NCBI GenBank assembly: GCA_958296115.1
Contig: OY282442.1
Coordinates: 2,896,943-2,960,942 of the forward strand
Reading direction: 5' to 3'
Source of the DNA: an uncultured Dehalococcoidia bacterium
GTDB lineage: Bacteria; Chloroflexota; Dehalococcoidia; Lucifugimonadales; CAJWER01
Length of the DNA stretch: 64,000 bases
The position numbers and the translations under genes were made by a program. The notes under the pieces were generated by a model that had not been told where the DNA came from, made no database searches, and worked only from the letters and a program-made list of their open reading frames with translations. Position 1 is the stretch's first letter. Every line of letters starts with the position of its first letter. Shown one piece after another: positions 46,605 through 54,594 of this stretch.

Positions 46605-47009
46605 TCAGTGGCCTCCGCAGCCGCATCCCCCGCCTCCGCACCCACAGCCGCCTCCGCCGCAGGCGCAGCCGCCCCCTCCGCCTCCGCAGCCGCCCGCCGC
46701 CATGTTGGGGTTGCTGATGACGAAGCCGCTCCGCATCAGGCCGTCAACGTAGTCGATCTGGGCGCCCTCCACCAGCGGCGCGCTCTCGCCGTCCACGAGT
46801 ACGCTGATGTTCTCCGCGTCTATCACGATGTCGTCCGCGTTGGCCTCCTTCTCGACTCCCAGCATGTACTGGTAGCCGCCGTTCGGGCCGGGCATGACCA
46901 TGACGCGCAGCAGTGAGCCGTCCTCGCCCTGCTCCGCGAGCACCTTTTCGAGCTGCTGGGCGGCGGCGGACGTAACGTCGATGAGATTGGTAGTCGCAGT
47001 GGTCGTCAA
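46605..47009 (-). CDS. HesB/IscA-like iron-sulfur assembly protein with Gly-Cys-rich tail
   Basis: 134 residues. The N-terminal 100 match the A-type Fe-S carrier fold (DVTSAAAQQLEKVLAEQG, VEGAQIDYVDGLMRSGFVI, NPN). The first of the three usual Cys, normally in a GGC segment, is missing; the corresponding stretch reads MPGPNGGYQYML. The C-terminus ends in a 29-residue Gly-Cys tract with seven Cys and a final His, longer than the usual CGCG end. It may bind metal differently from classical IscA. Confidence 0.8.
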   Translation of the reverse strand: MTTTATTNLIDVTSAAAQQLEKVLAEQGEDGSLLRVMVMPGPNGGYQYMLGVEKEANADDIVIDAENISVLVDGESAPLVEGAQIDYVDGLMRSGFVISNPNMAAGGCGGGGGGCACGGGGCGCGGGGCGCGGH

Positions 47010-47148
47010 CGGATACCCTCCGGGAAGATTGGGTTCTGGCGGCCAGTATAGACGATGCTAACACGCGCTTGTTTCCAGGTCAAGCGGAACGCGGGCCGGG
47101 AGACTGGGCGGATTGGGCTGTCAGGCGCGGTCATCCAATCGTCATTGG

Positions 47149-47154
47149 TATAAT
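47149..47154 (+). promoter_or_regulatory. Extended -10 promoter upstream of the 47220 gene
   Basis: TGGTATAAT, an extended -10 element, about 66 nt before the TTG start at 47220. Confidence 0.5.
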
Positions 47155-47219
47155 GTGAGACGGCCCTGAGCATGGATGCGGCCATATCCTAAACGGCGCC
47201 TGCCGGGGAGTATCGGGGA

Positions 47220-47582
47220 TTGCGCGAGAGTCACGCCATAGTCTCGGACTACGCCCAGGAGCTTCTGGACACGCCCAGGGCTCACCTGGCGCTGGAGCTT
47301 GCGCAGGACGCAGAGGGGCTGAAGCTCACCTACGGTGGGAAGCTGGTGGCCGCGTGCCGGCTCACGCGGCAAGGGATGGCGGCGGGGGCGTACATGGCAA
47401 GGGCGCTGGGGACGAGAATCCCGGCGCTGGGGGAGACGGTGAAGGCGCGCGTCTCGACGGGGGTTCTGTTCCGGGCGACCGCCATCGCGAGCCTAGATTT
47501 CGACGAGGAGGCGTCGCTGGCCCTGCTCGACAGGCTGCTGGAGGAGGCGGAGATGCAGCGCGGGGGCGTGTCGGAGCTGTGA
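47220..47582 (+). CDS. Hypothetical protein, 120 aa
   Basis: No family recognised. A mainly helical, acidic protein with a GGKLVAACRLTRQG segment in the middle and a C-terminal helix (EEASLALLDRLLEEAEMQRG). The start is TTG 47220 behind GGGGAG at 47205-47210, with an extended -10 box further upstream. It lies immediately before the fatty-acid block, but that block has its own promoter, so a functional link is not established. Confidence 0.6.
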   Translation: MRESHAIVSDYAQELLDTPRAHLALELAQDAEGLKLTYGGKLVAACRLTRQGMAAGAYMARALGTRIPALGETVKARVSTGVLFRATAIASLDFDEEASLALLDRLLEEAEMQRGGVSEL

Positions 47583-47629
47583 TGGGACGCCGGACGCGAG
47601 GAAATCGCGCGGCGCGGGCGGGCTGAGTG

Positions 47630-47635
47630 TATAAT
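47630..47635 (+). promoter_or_regulatory. -10 box placed for a leaderless transcript (hadA-like gene)
   Basis: TATAAT separated from ATG 47645 by only 9 nt, so transcription would start within a few bases of the start codon. No Shine-Dalgarno sequence is present. Confidence 0.5.
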
Positions 47636-47644
47636 CTCAAAGAT

Positions 47645-48055
47645 ATGGCTGTTGACTACTCCACCCTGGCGGTAGGCCAGGAGGTTTCTAACAGGTCGTT
47701 CACGCTGGACGCCGACACCGTGCGCAAGTACGTGGACGCGGTGGGCGACGCGACCGCCCGGACTGGGAAGACGGCGATCCCGAAGGTTCCCCCGATGGCC
47801 GTGGCGGCCCTGGGATTGCGCGGCGCGCTCGACGAGCTGGGCATACCGAGCGGGGCGTTGCACGCGGGCCAGGACGCGGCGTTCGCGGGGCCAGTCGAGG
47901 TGGGCGCGAGGCTGACATGCCGGGCGACGGTGTCGCGGAACTCGGTGCGGCGCAGGTCGCGGTTCGTCGGGATAGCGCTGTCGGTCGAGGACGAAACGGG
48001 CCGAGAGGTTATGACCGGAACGACGACCCTGATAATGCCGGACGAGGCTGCGTGA
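47645..48055 (+). CDS. MaoC-like N-terminal dehydratase subunit (HadA-like)
   Basis: Hot-dog fold protein of 136 residues (SFTLDADTVRKYVDAVGDAT, then HAGQDAAFAGPVEVGARLTC). It resembles the non-catalytic subunit of the two-gene (R)-3-hydroxyacyl-ACP dehydratase HadAB of mycobacteria. The next gene encodes the subunit with the catalytic motif, overlapping by 1 bp. I start at ATG 47645, because the frame from 47627 begins upstream of the -10 box. Confidence 0.78.
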   Translation: MAVDYSTLAVGQEVSNRSFTLDADTVRKYVDAVGDATARTGKTAIPKVPPMAVAALGLRGALDELGIPSGALHAGQDAAFAGPVEVGARLTCRATVSRNSVRRRSRFVGIALSVEDETGREVMTGTTTLIMPDEAA

Positions 48056-48453
48056 TGTGGGAGGCCGGCGCGAGGCTGGCGCGCGTGGTGAAGCCGATCA
48101 CCCAGCGGCGCATAGCGGATTACGCGGAGGCGTCGGGCGACTTCAACCCGATACACCTGGACGACGAGTTCGCCGCCGGGGCGCAGTTCGGGCGGACGAT
48201 AGCCCACGGGATGCTGGTGGCGGCCTCCATCTCGGAGATGATGTCCGCGAGCTTCGGCCTCGACTGGCGCTCGTCCGGACGGCTGAAGCTGAGGTTCAAG
48301 GCCCCCGTCTTTCCCGGGGACACGGTGACCGCGTTCGGCGAGGTCAAGGAAGTGGCAGGGGCGGACGTGGTATGCGCCGTGGGCGTTCGGAGGCAGACGG
48401 GCGAGGACGCTATCACAGGCGAAGCGAGGGTAACATTGCGGAGAGAGCCATGA
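48055..48453 (+). CDS. MaoC-like dehydratase, catalytic subunit (HadB-like)
   Basis: Hot-dog (R)-specific hydratase/dehydratase of 132 residues. The hydratase-2 motif is clear: YAEASGDFNPIHLDDEFA with the Asp and His of the active site, then the HGM turn (IAHGMLVAASI). With the HadA-like partner it probably dehydrates 3-hydroxyacyl-ACP in fatty-acid elongation, replacing FabZ. ATG 48055 overlaps the previous stop; plsX overlaps its end by 4 bp. Confidence 0.82.
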   Translation: MWEAGARLARVVKPITQRRIADYAEASGDFNPIHLDDEFAAGAQFGRTIAHGMLVAASISEMMSASFGLDWRSSGRLKLRFKAPVFPGDTVTAFGEVKEVAGADVVCAVGVRRQTGEDAITGEARVTLRREP

Positions 48454-49457
48454 CGAACGGACCGGTCCGAATCGCAGTAGATGCAATGGGGGGAGATTAC
48501 GCGCCCGGCGAGGTCGTCGCCGGGGCCATAGCCGCGGCCCGGGAGGGCGGCGTGCAGGTGGGGCTGGTGGGGGACCCCGACGCGGTGGGCGCGGAGATGG
48601 CCCGACGCGACGCGAGCGGGCTTCCCATCATGGCCGTGCCGTCGGAGGGCGTGATAGAGGAGGGCGAGCAGGCGGCGCTCGCGCTTCGGCAGAAGCCGAG
48701 GGCGTCCATACTGGTTGCGACGGGGTTGGTGAAGAAGGGGATGGCGGACGCCGCCGTTACGATGGGATCCACGGGAGCCGCCATGGCGGCGTCCGCGGTG
48801 CTGCTGGGAATGCTGAAGGGCATAGACAGGCCGGCGCTTGGCGGGCCTATCATCGGGCTCGCGCCGAGGACGGTGGTGGTGGACCTGGGAACGAACGTGG
48901 ACTGTCGACCGGGGCAGCTGTTGAGCTTCGCGGTGATTGGGAGCGTCGTGGCGAACCTGTTCTATGAGGTCGAGTCGCCGCGGGTCGCGCTGCTGAGCGT
49001 GGGCGGCGAGGCTGGCAAAGGGAATCGGCAGGTGCGCGAGACGACGGAGCTGCTTGCGGGGAGCCTGCCGAACTTCATCGGCAACGTCGAGGCGAACGAG
49101 CTGCCGACGGGCAAGGCGGACGTGGTAGTGGCGGATGGGTTCGTGGGAAACGTGGTCATGAAGCTGACCGAGGGTCTCGGCGCAGGCATGGCGGAGCTGG
49201 TCAGGCAGCGCCTCAGGGGCAAGCTGGATGACGAGGAAGTCGAAGGGCTGGCGCGGGAGATATACGAGGTCAACAACGCGGTGGAGACACACGGAGGCGG
49301 GCCGCTGCTGGGCGTGAACGGAGTCAGCGTGATAGGGCACGGGCGAGGACGCGCGGACGCGGTGCGCCGGGCCATAGGGACGGCGCGGCGGGCCGTGGAG
49401 ATGGACTTCGTCGGGATGCAGGCGGAGGGCCTGGAGCGGACCGGAAGCCAGGGGTGA
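48450..49457 (+). CDS. plsX: Phosphate acyltransferase PlsX
   Basis: Converts acyl-ACP to acyl-phosphate for phosphatidic acid synthesis. It begins with the hallmark IAVDAMGGDYAPGEVVAGA and contains TMGSTGAAMAA and DLGTNVDCRPGQLLSFA. Its 335 residues are typical. ATG 48450 overlaps the HadB-like stop; the longer frame from 48057 is only the shadow of that gene. It sits inside the fatty-acid operon, linking chain synthesis to phospholipid formation. Confidence 0.94.
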   Translation: MTNGPVRIAVDAMGGDYAPGEVVAGAIAAAREGGVQVGLVGDPDAVGAEMARRDASGLPIMAVPSEGVIEEGEQAALALRQKPRASILVATGLVKKGMADAAVTMGSTGAAMAASAVLLGMLKGIDRPALGGPIIGLAPRTVVVDLGTNVDCRPGQLLSFAVIGSVVANLFYEVESPRVALLSVGGEAGKGNRQVRETTELLAGSLPNFIGNVEANELPTGKADVVVADGFVGNVVMKLTEGLGAGMAELVRQRLRGKLDDEEVEGLAREIYEVNNAVETHGGGPLLGVNGVSVIGHGRGRADAVRRAIGTARRAVEMDFVGMQAEGLERTGSQG

Positions 49458-49507
49458 AACGCAAAGACGAAGGGACTCCAAGGATGCAAAGCAAGGAAGA
49501 GTGGTGA

Positions 49508-50260
49508 ATGGACGAGACAGGCATTGCAGGCAAGACGGCGCTGGTTACCGGCGCATCGAAGGGGCTTGGCAGAGCCATAGCGATTCGGCTGGCCCAGCGC
49601 GGGGCGCGGGTAGCCGTCAACTACAACTCTTCGGCTGAGGCCGCCGCGGAGGTCGTCGGGGCCATCGAGGGAATGGGCGGGGAAGCCATCGCAGTGAAGG
49701 CGGACGTGTCGAAGCTGGACGAGGTGAAGGCGATGGTGGACGAGGTCGAGGCTGCCTACGGGCAGATCGCCATCCTCGTCAACAACGCCGGCATCATCAA
49801 CGACCAGCTCCTGATGCGCATGTCGGATGAGGCGTGGCACAGCGTGATAGACATCAACCTGAACGGCGCGTTCTACTGCACGCGGGCCGCGCTGCGGAAC
49901 ATGGTCCGCAGCCGTTGGGGGCGCATCATCAACATCGGGTCGGTCGTCGGCGAGCGGGGTAACCCGGGCCAGACGAACTACACGGCCTCGAAGGCTGCGA
50001 TGGTCGGATTCACCAAGGCGCTGTCCAAAGAGGTCGCGACGCGGAACATCACCGTCAACATCGTCAACCCCGGCTACGTGGAGACCGACACCACGTCGGT
50101 GCTCACGGACCAGCAGCGCGAGCATTGGCTGAGCGTGATACCGCAGGGGCATTTCGGCGAGGCCGACGACATCGCCCACATGGTTACATTCCTGGCGGGT
50201 GAGAAGGCCAAGTACATCACCGGCCAGGTCATATGCGTCGACGGCGGCATGGCAGTGTGA
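49508..50260 (+). CDS. fabG: 3-oxoacyl-ACP reductase FabG
   Basis: NADPH-dependent reduction of 3-oxoacyl-ACP. The classical SDR fold is clear: TGASKGLGRAIAIRL (cofactor), LVNNAGI, the catalytic Ser in NIGSVVG and YTASKAA (Tyr and Lys). Length 250. AAGGAAG lies upstream of ATG 49508. It is followed 12 bp later by the FabL-like enoyl reductase gene. Confidence 0.9.
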   Translation: MDETGIAGKTALVTGASKGLGRAIAIRLAQRGARVAVNYNSSAEAAAEVVGAIEGMGGEAIAVKADVSKLDEVKAMVDEVEAAYGQIAILVNNAGIINDQLLMRMSDEAWHSVIDINLNGAFYCTRAALRNMVRSRWGRIINIGSVVGERGNPGQTNYTASKAAMVGFTKALSKEVATRNITVNIVNPGYVETDTTSVLTDQQREHWLSVIPQGHFGEADDIAHMVTFLAGEKAKYITGQVICVDGGMAV

Positions 50261-50272
50261 AGGAGGCGAGCA

Positions 50273-51058
50273 GTGGCTAGTGGAGAGCGGCCAGTGGAGA
50301 GGGCGAAGTCTCTAGCGGGCAAGGCGGCGCTGGTCACGGGAGGCGCGCGGGGGATCGGGAAGTCCGTGGCGCTGGAGCTTGCCGGCCGTGGCGCCGACGT
50401 AGCCTTCAACTACTTCCGCAGCCACGAGGCCGCCGCGGAGACGGAGCGGGAAATCTCGGACTTGGGCGTGAAGTGCCTCCGAGCGCGGGCGCACCTGGGC
50501 GACTCCGAGAAGATAGCCGGGCTCTTCTCGCGGGTCGCGGACTCGTTCGGGCGGCTGGATATTCTCATCAACAACGCGGCGTCCGGCGTCCAGCGCGGAC
50601 TGGAGGAGCTCGACGAGAAGCACTGGGACTGGACCATGGGCATAAACGCGAAGGCCCCCTGGCTGTGCGCGAAGGAGGCTGCCAAGCTGATGTCCGCCGG
50701 CGGACACGTCGTGAACATCACCAGCGAGGGTTCGCGGACGGTGCTGCCGTACTACTTCTCTGTGGGCGCGTCCAAGGCTGCGCTGGAGGCGGCCACCCGC
50801 TACATGGCGGTCGAGCTCGCGCCGAAAGGAATCGTCGTGAACGCGGTGTCCGGCGGCTACGTAGAGACGGACGCGCTGGCGCATTTTCCGAACCGGGACG
50901 CGATGCTGGAGTCCGCGCGGCGCAATCCAGCCGGCCGAATGGTCGGCCCGCAAGACATCGCCCGCGTGGTAGCCTTCCTCTGTACGGAGGACGCGGAGAT
51001 GATTCGAGGGCAGGTGGTGGTCGTGGACGGCGGGGCAACCCTGACGGGGCTGGCGTAG
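50273..51058 (+). CDS. fabL: Enoyl-ACP reductase III (FabL-like)
   Basis: Last reduction step of fatty-acid elongation. This 261-residue SDR has the FabL pattern rather than FabI: the catalytic segment YYFSVGASKAALEAATRYMA, followed by VVNAVSGGYVETDALAHFPN and a later MIRGQVVVVDGG, close in pattern to B. subtilis FabL. The start is GTG 50273 with AAGGAGG just upstream. No fabI or fabK is seen in the window. It ends the fatty-acid operon. Confidence 0.82.
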   Translation: MASGERPVERAKSLAGKAALVTGGARGIGKSVALELAGRGADVAFNYFRSHEAAAETEREISDLGVKCLRARAHLGDSEKIAGLFSRVADSFGRLDILINNAASGVQRGLEELDEKHWDWTMGINAKAPWLCAKEAAKLMSAGGHVVNITSEGSRTVLPYYFSVGASKAALEAATRYMAVELAPKGIVVNAVSGGYVETDALAHFPNRDAMLESARRNPAGRMVGPQDIARVVAFLCTEDAEMIRGQVVVVDGGATLTGLA

Positions 51059-51156
51059 AGCGGCGCGAGCCGGCGATCATGTCCGCTCGTCAGCGGCCGT
51101 AACGAGTCTACTCGGTCGGATGACATCGGCGATTGCCGCCTCAACTGGTCGCATTC

Positions 51157-51266
51157 CTAGTACTCCGTCCATTTAGTTATGGCGGATAGGCAGTCCCGCC
51201 TTGTCCCCTCTCCCTTGACGGGAGAGGGTGATCCAGGATGCCAAAACTACATTGAACCAGCGCTAG
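51157..51266 (+). mobile_element. MITE copy 1 (110 bp)
   Basis: Imperfect terminal inverted repeats of 27 bp, 19 of 27 identical: left end CTAGTACTCCGTCCATTTAG at 51157, right end at 51240-51266. The core contains CCCTCTCCC-TTGAC-GGGAGAGGG. A second copy with the same ends lies at 53077. The ends resemble Tc1/mariner/IS630-type MITE termini and a TA target is possible; this is inference. Confidence 0.7.
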
Positions 51267-51327
51267 CCTTGGCGGGGAGAGCTGGGCGAAAGAGCGATGG
51301 CCTTCCGCAACAACGCCCGGGTGGGAA

Positions 51328-51801
51328 TCAATCCTCCAGCAGGGCCTCTACCCTTTGGACCAGCGTCGCTTCCGGGATCGCCCCGACCCACCGGGAGACG
51401 ACTATGCCCTTGCGGTCGATGAAGAACGTCGCGGGCAGTCCCACGATGCCATATTCGATGGATATGCGCCCGTCCTCATCACGGCCGTTGGGGTACGTTA
51501 TGCCGAACTCTGCGAGGTAGGCGCGGGCGGCGTCCTCAGTGTCCTGGGTATCGATCCCGACGAACACGACGTCCCGTTCGCGGTAGGCGAGCCAGGCGCG
51601 TTCGAGCGGAATGGCTTCGTCCCTGCACGGGGCGCACCACGAGGCCCAGAAGTTGATGACGACCGGGCGGCCCTCCAGGTCCGACAGGGCGAGCTCCCCC
51701 CCATCGAACAGGGACGTGGTGAAGGCGGGCGCGGGGCGGTCAATGAGGGCGAAGCCGCTCTGCCCGGTGACCGGCTCCTTGTTCATCAGCCCCCACGCCA
51801 T
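51328..51801 (-). CDS. TlpA/ResA-like thiol-disulfide oxidoreductase
   Basis: Envelope thioredoxin-fold reductase of 157 residues, with the active-site NFWASWCAPCRDEA (CxxC) and the late GLPATFFIDRKG (cis-Pro). The frame continues upstream into a good membrane anchor (TLPFFLLGAVILAFLAIM) that the ATG at 51801 would exclude. The only plausible upstream start is a CTG at 51873, next to a 15-bp tandem duplication. It lies 85 bp from the sortase stop on the same strand, suggesting redox folding of exported proteins. Confidence 0.85.
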   Translation of the reverse strand: MAWGLMNKEPVTGQSGFALIDRPAPAFTTSLFDGGELALSDLEGRPVVINFWASWCAPCRDEAIPLERAWLAYRERDVVFVGIDTQDTEDAARAYLAEFGITYPNGRDEDGRISIEYGIVGLPATFFIDRKGIVVSRWVGAIPEATLVQRVEALLED

Positions 51802-51866
51802 GATGGCGAGGAAGGCGAGTATGACCGCGCCCAGGAGGAAGAACGGCAGGGTCCGCAGAGCCTTGG

Positions 51867-51898
51867 ATGTCAGGATTCGAGGTATGTCAGGATTCGAG
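51867..51898. repeat. 15-bp tandem direct repeat between sortase and TlpA genes
   Basis: ATGTCAGGATTCGAG occurs at 51867-51881 and again at 51884-51898. The second copy is the end of the sortase gene. Confidence 0.9.
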
Positions 51899-53071
51899 CA
51901 CGCCGACGAGGGCGGCGGTTACGAGCAGCCGGTGGTCGTAGATGAAGCGCGGGTAGCACGTCACCAGGGTGATGTCATGCTCGCCGGAGTCGGACATCGC
52001 GAACTCGTCCTGGTGGATTATCTCGGTGTGATATATCTGGTACACGAACTTGCGGTCCTGCGTTTCGAGGAATATGTAGAAGGGGTCGTCGGCGCGTTCA
52101 GCAACCATCTCGGCAAGGTCCGGGAGTTTTAGGAACACGTTGCCTTCGCCGCTGAAAGGGCTCTCGAGGTGTCCGAAGTACCAGCCCTTCCCCTGGTCGC
52201 CCGGGAGCGCGGAGGTGGGAATGTGCCCGACGATATGCTTTGGCGTCTCCCAAGTGCGGCTGTCGCTCGTCTCGATTATCCGCAGCTCCCGTACCTCGGA
52301 GTCGATCCCCACAATGGGAATCCTCATCCTGGTTGGCGGGGCCAGCCCATCGCCCGGCAGGTCGGCGGGCGGAGGCGAGTACTTGGCGGCCTCCGCCGTC
52401 ACGGCGTCAATGCGCTCCGAAAGGGCCTGCTCCAGGATTTTCGCGTAGTCGGGCGCTTCGGGCTTCTCGACGGCGGCGCTGGCCGCCTGGGGCGAGGCGC
52501 TGGCCGCGGCCTGGGGCGTAACAGAGACGGGCTGTGGGGCCGGCTCCGGCTCACTGATCACTCGTTGGGCGAAGCGGAGCGGCTGGGTGCGCTCGCTGGC
52601 GGCGGCTATACTGGCGCTCTGCGCGGGGGCGGCGGATGACGCGACGGGCGCAGCCGGGGCCGCCTGCCGCTGGCTGTCGGCTGCGACGGCGACGAGCGCC
52701 GGAGCCGCGCGCTTCGACTCGCGGACGGCGGGGCGCGGCGGAACCTCCACCGCGGCGACTGCTGGCGGTTCCGTCCGCGCGGGTGGCTCCTCGGCTGTCG
52801 CAGACGGCGCGCCGGTCGCGGCGGGCTCTTGCGCGGCTGCAACCGGGCCGTTCGAGCCTGCCGTTGCGATGGGAGCCGGACGCGCCTGGGAGGAGCTGTA
52901 GTCGCCGATAGCCGCCTTGGCCCTGAGCCCGTATGCGTAGTACGCGACCACGAGCCCAATCAGCATGACGCCGGCTGCCAGGAGAGCGAAGGCAACGAAG
53001 CGCTGCGCCCGGCCCCTGTTCGCCGGGGGGCTGTCCGTCCCGGCGCTGTTATGCGTATCCTCTCTGGGCAT
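51887..53071 (-). CDS. Sortase family transpeptidase with long Ala/Pro-rich linker
   Basis: 394 residues. The N-terminus has a membrane anchor (FVAFALLAAGVMLIGLVVAYY), then about 180 residues of Ala/Pro-rich linker, then a sortase domain with His in GWYFGHLESPF, the catalytic Cys in LVTCYPRFIYDHRLLV and the Arg of DHR. The class is closest to D/E-like sortases. No LPXTG-type substrate gene is visible in the window. It is transcribed just ahead of the TlpA-like gene, and the pair is flanked by MITEs. Confidence 0.82.
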   Translation of the reverse strand: MPREDTHNSAGTDSPPANRGRAQRFVAFALLAAGVMLIGLVVAYYAYGLRAKAAIGDYSSSQARPAPIATAGSNGPVAAAQEPAATGAPSATAEEPPARTEPPAVAAVEVPPRPAVRESKRAAPALVAVAADSQRQAAPAAPVASSAAPAQSASIAAASERTQPLRFAQRVISEPEPAPQPVSVTPQAAASASPQAASAAVEKPEAPDYAKILEQALSERIDAVTAEAAKYSPPPADLPGDGLAPPTRMRIPIVGIDSEVRELRIIETSDSRTWETPKHIVGHIPTSALPGDQGKGWYFGHLESPFSGEGNVFLKLPDLAEMVAERADDPFYIFLETQDRKFVYQIYHTEIIHQDEFAMSDSGEHDITLVTCYPRFIYDHRLLVTAALVGVLES

Positions 53072-53076
53072 CGTAT

Positions 53077-53188
53077 CTAGAACTCCGTCCCATTTTAATT
53101 ATGACAGGTAGGCAGTCCCGCATTAATCACCCTCTCCCTTGACGGGTGAGGGTGATTCAGGACGCCAAACTACATTGAACCAGTACTG
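53077..53188 (+). mobile_element. MITE copy 2 (about 112 bp)
   Basis: Same terminal repeats and core as the copy at 51157 and in the same orientation; the left end is CTAGAACTCCGTCC. It begins 6 bp upstream of the sortase ATG, so it probably carries part of that promoter region. Confidence 0.68.
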
Positions 53189-53199
53189 AGCTGACCATC

Positions 53200-53569
53200 C
53201 GGACGGACTTGGCAAGCTCGGCATCATCCTCCACTATCAGACAGGCATTCGAGCCGCTCCTATCGAAGACTGCCCCAAAGCCCGCTCCAAGTACAGATTA
53301 GCGGATACGGCGTCCCCCCGCAAGCCGGGGAGAGTCCCCTTATCACACCTTTTCCCTTGACGGGAGAAGGCTAGGGTGAGGATGACCCAGCGCCCCAAAC
53401 ACCCCTCATCCTAGGAGCGCAGGCGTCCCGCCTGCCCTTCCCCGGCCCTATCCCCTCTCCCTTGATGGGAGAGGGTGAGGGTGACTCCACGGCCTTGTCC
53501 CAAAGACCGCAGGCGTCTCACCTGCATCCCTCCCCTCCCTACTCACCACTCTACACTCACCACTATCCC
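53200..53569. other. Gene-free interval with REP palindromes
   Basis: No supported gene. It holds several CCCTCTCCC / GGGAGAGGG palindromes (about 53343-53475) and GCAGGCG-loop-CGCCTGC hairpins (near 53412 and, degenerate, near 53514). Confidence 0.6.
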
Positions 53570-53602
53570 GAAAATTGCCCCCAAATTGCCCCAGATTGCC
53601 CC

Positions 53603-53632
53603 TTGACACGCCGAGAACAGCCGTGCTAGTCT
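53603..53632 (+). promoter_or_regulatory. Sigma-70-like promoter of RNA element copy C
   Basis: TTGACA (53603-53608) and TAGTCT (53627-53632), 18-bp spacer, with three AATTGCCCC/AGATTGCCCC direct repeats directly upstream. Confidence 0.6.
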
Positions 53633-53638
53633 GGTAGA

Positions 53639-54073
53639 CGGCTCGAAGGGGCGTAACCCAAACGAGCACAGATCCCACCTCTGCCTTTGGCATCATGCCG
53701 CCGCTGATGTTGGGACGGGAACACCCGCGGTATGGGAAGGTCCATCTGTGTTCGGCGCCTCGCCAGGAGGACGCAGTGCCAAATGCGTCTCCCCCGTTCC
53801 AGGTGCGGACTCTCGGACGACCGGGAGGACCGTAGCCAGCGCAGCCCGACGCCTTGGCGGGTGGAAGGTCCAAGCGCGAAACGCAGGCGGTCCCGCAAGG
53901 GCCCGTCAGCCGTCCGGGAAAGTTAGAGGAGGGGCTGCACCCCCAGTGTCGGCGGGCGATCGACGTCGGCATCCTCGAAGCAAGTACCGGAGTCACTGCC
54001 TTGCAAGGCATACTCATCTCCCGTGAGAGCGGGAGAAACCAGGAGTAGACAGGACGCGGGTCCCAAGACCCGC
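53639..54073 (+). ncRNA. Putative structured RNA, copy C
   Basis: About 435 nt. The 7-bp stem CTCCCGT-GAGA-GCGGGAG (54018-54035) is the homologue of the GNRA hairpins in copies A and B, with a U-A pair where A has C-G and B has U-G, and a U-G closing pair. The following stem (54056-54073) keeps all 7 bp but its loop is CCAA. The 5' hairpin has one C-G to U-G change compared with copy B. Confidence 0.6.
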
Positions 54074-54594
54074 ACAAGTACCCTCTCCCTAAAGGGGGAA
54101 AAGGGCCAGGATAAGGCCAAAAGCCCCAACCCTGCGCCCCTCCCCCTAGGGGAAAGGGCAAAGACAAAGGGCAATTCCCCGCCCCGTCCCTCTCCCCAGA
54201 CAGGAGAAGGGCCAGGATAAGGGCGATTCCCCCGCAAAAGGAGCCGACCGAGACAAAACGAACATAGCCGAAGGCGCCAAGAGGCCCCCAGCCTTCATCA
54301 CCCTCCCCAACAGGGGAGACACCCAGGGTGAAGGCAATTCAACGCGCCCATCTTACCCCCTCTCCCTCGATGGGAGAGGGCTGGGGTGAGGGTAACTCCC
54401 CCTTGCCCCAAAGGACCGAAGGCGTCCCGCCGGCCACCTCCCCTCCCCCTCCCACGACAGAGGGCCAGGGTGGGGGTAATTCACGACGCCCATCTCATCC
54501 CCTCTCCCCAATCCTGATTCAGACCCCCCCCGACGAATCGCCTACCAAGATGAACAGCGATTGCCCTGAATCTATCGCGTGTCCCTGCTTGCGG

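Larger units (their letters stand above)
53570..54567 (+). mobile_element. Dispersed element copy C (about 1 kb, non-coding)
   Basis: Third copy of the unit seen at 11211-12160 and 29556-30554, same orientation as copy B. AATTGCCCC repeats and the promoter are at the left, then the structured core, then palindromes (54075-54500). The right end at 54556-54567 (AGCGATTGCCCT) matches copy B apart from a 4-bp deletion. The left 15-mer is not preserved. Confidence 0.75.
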
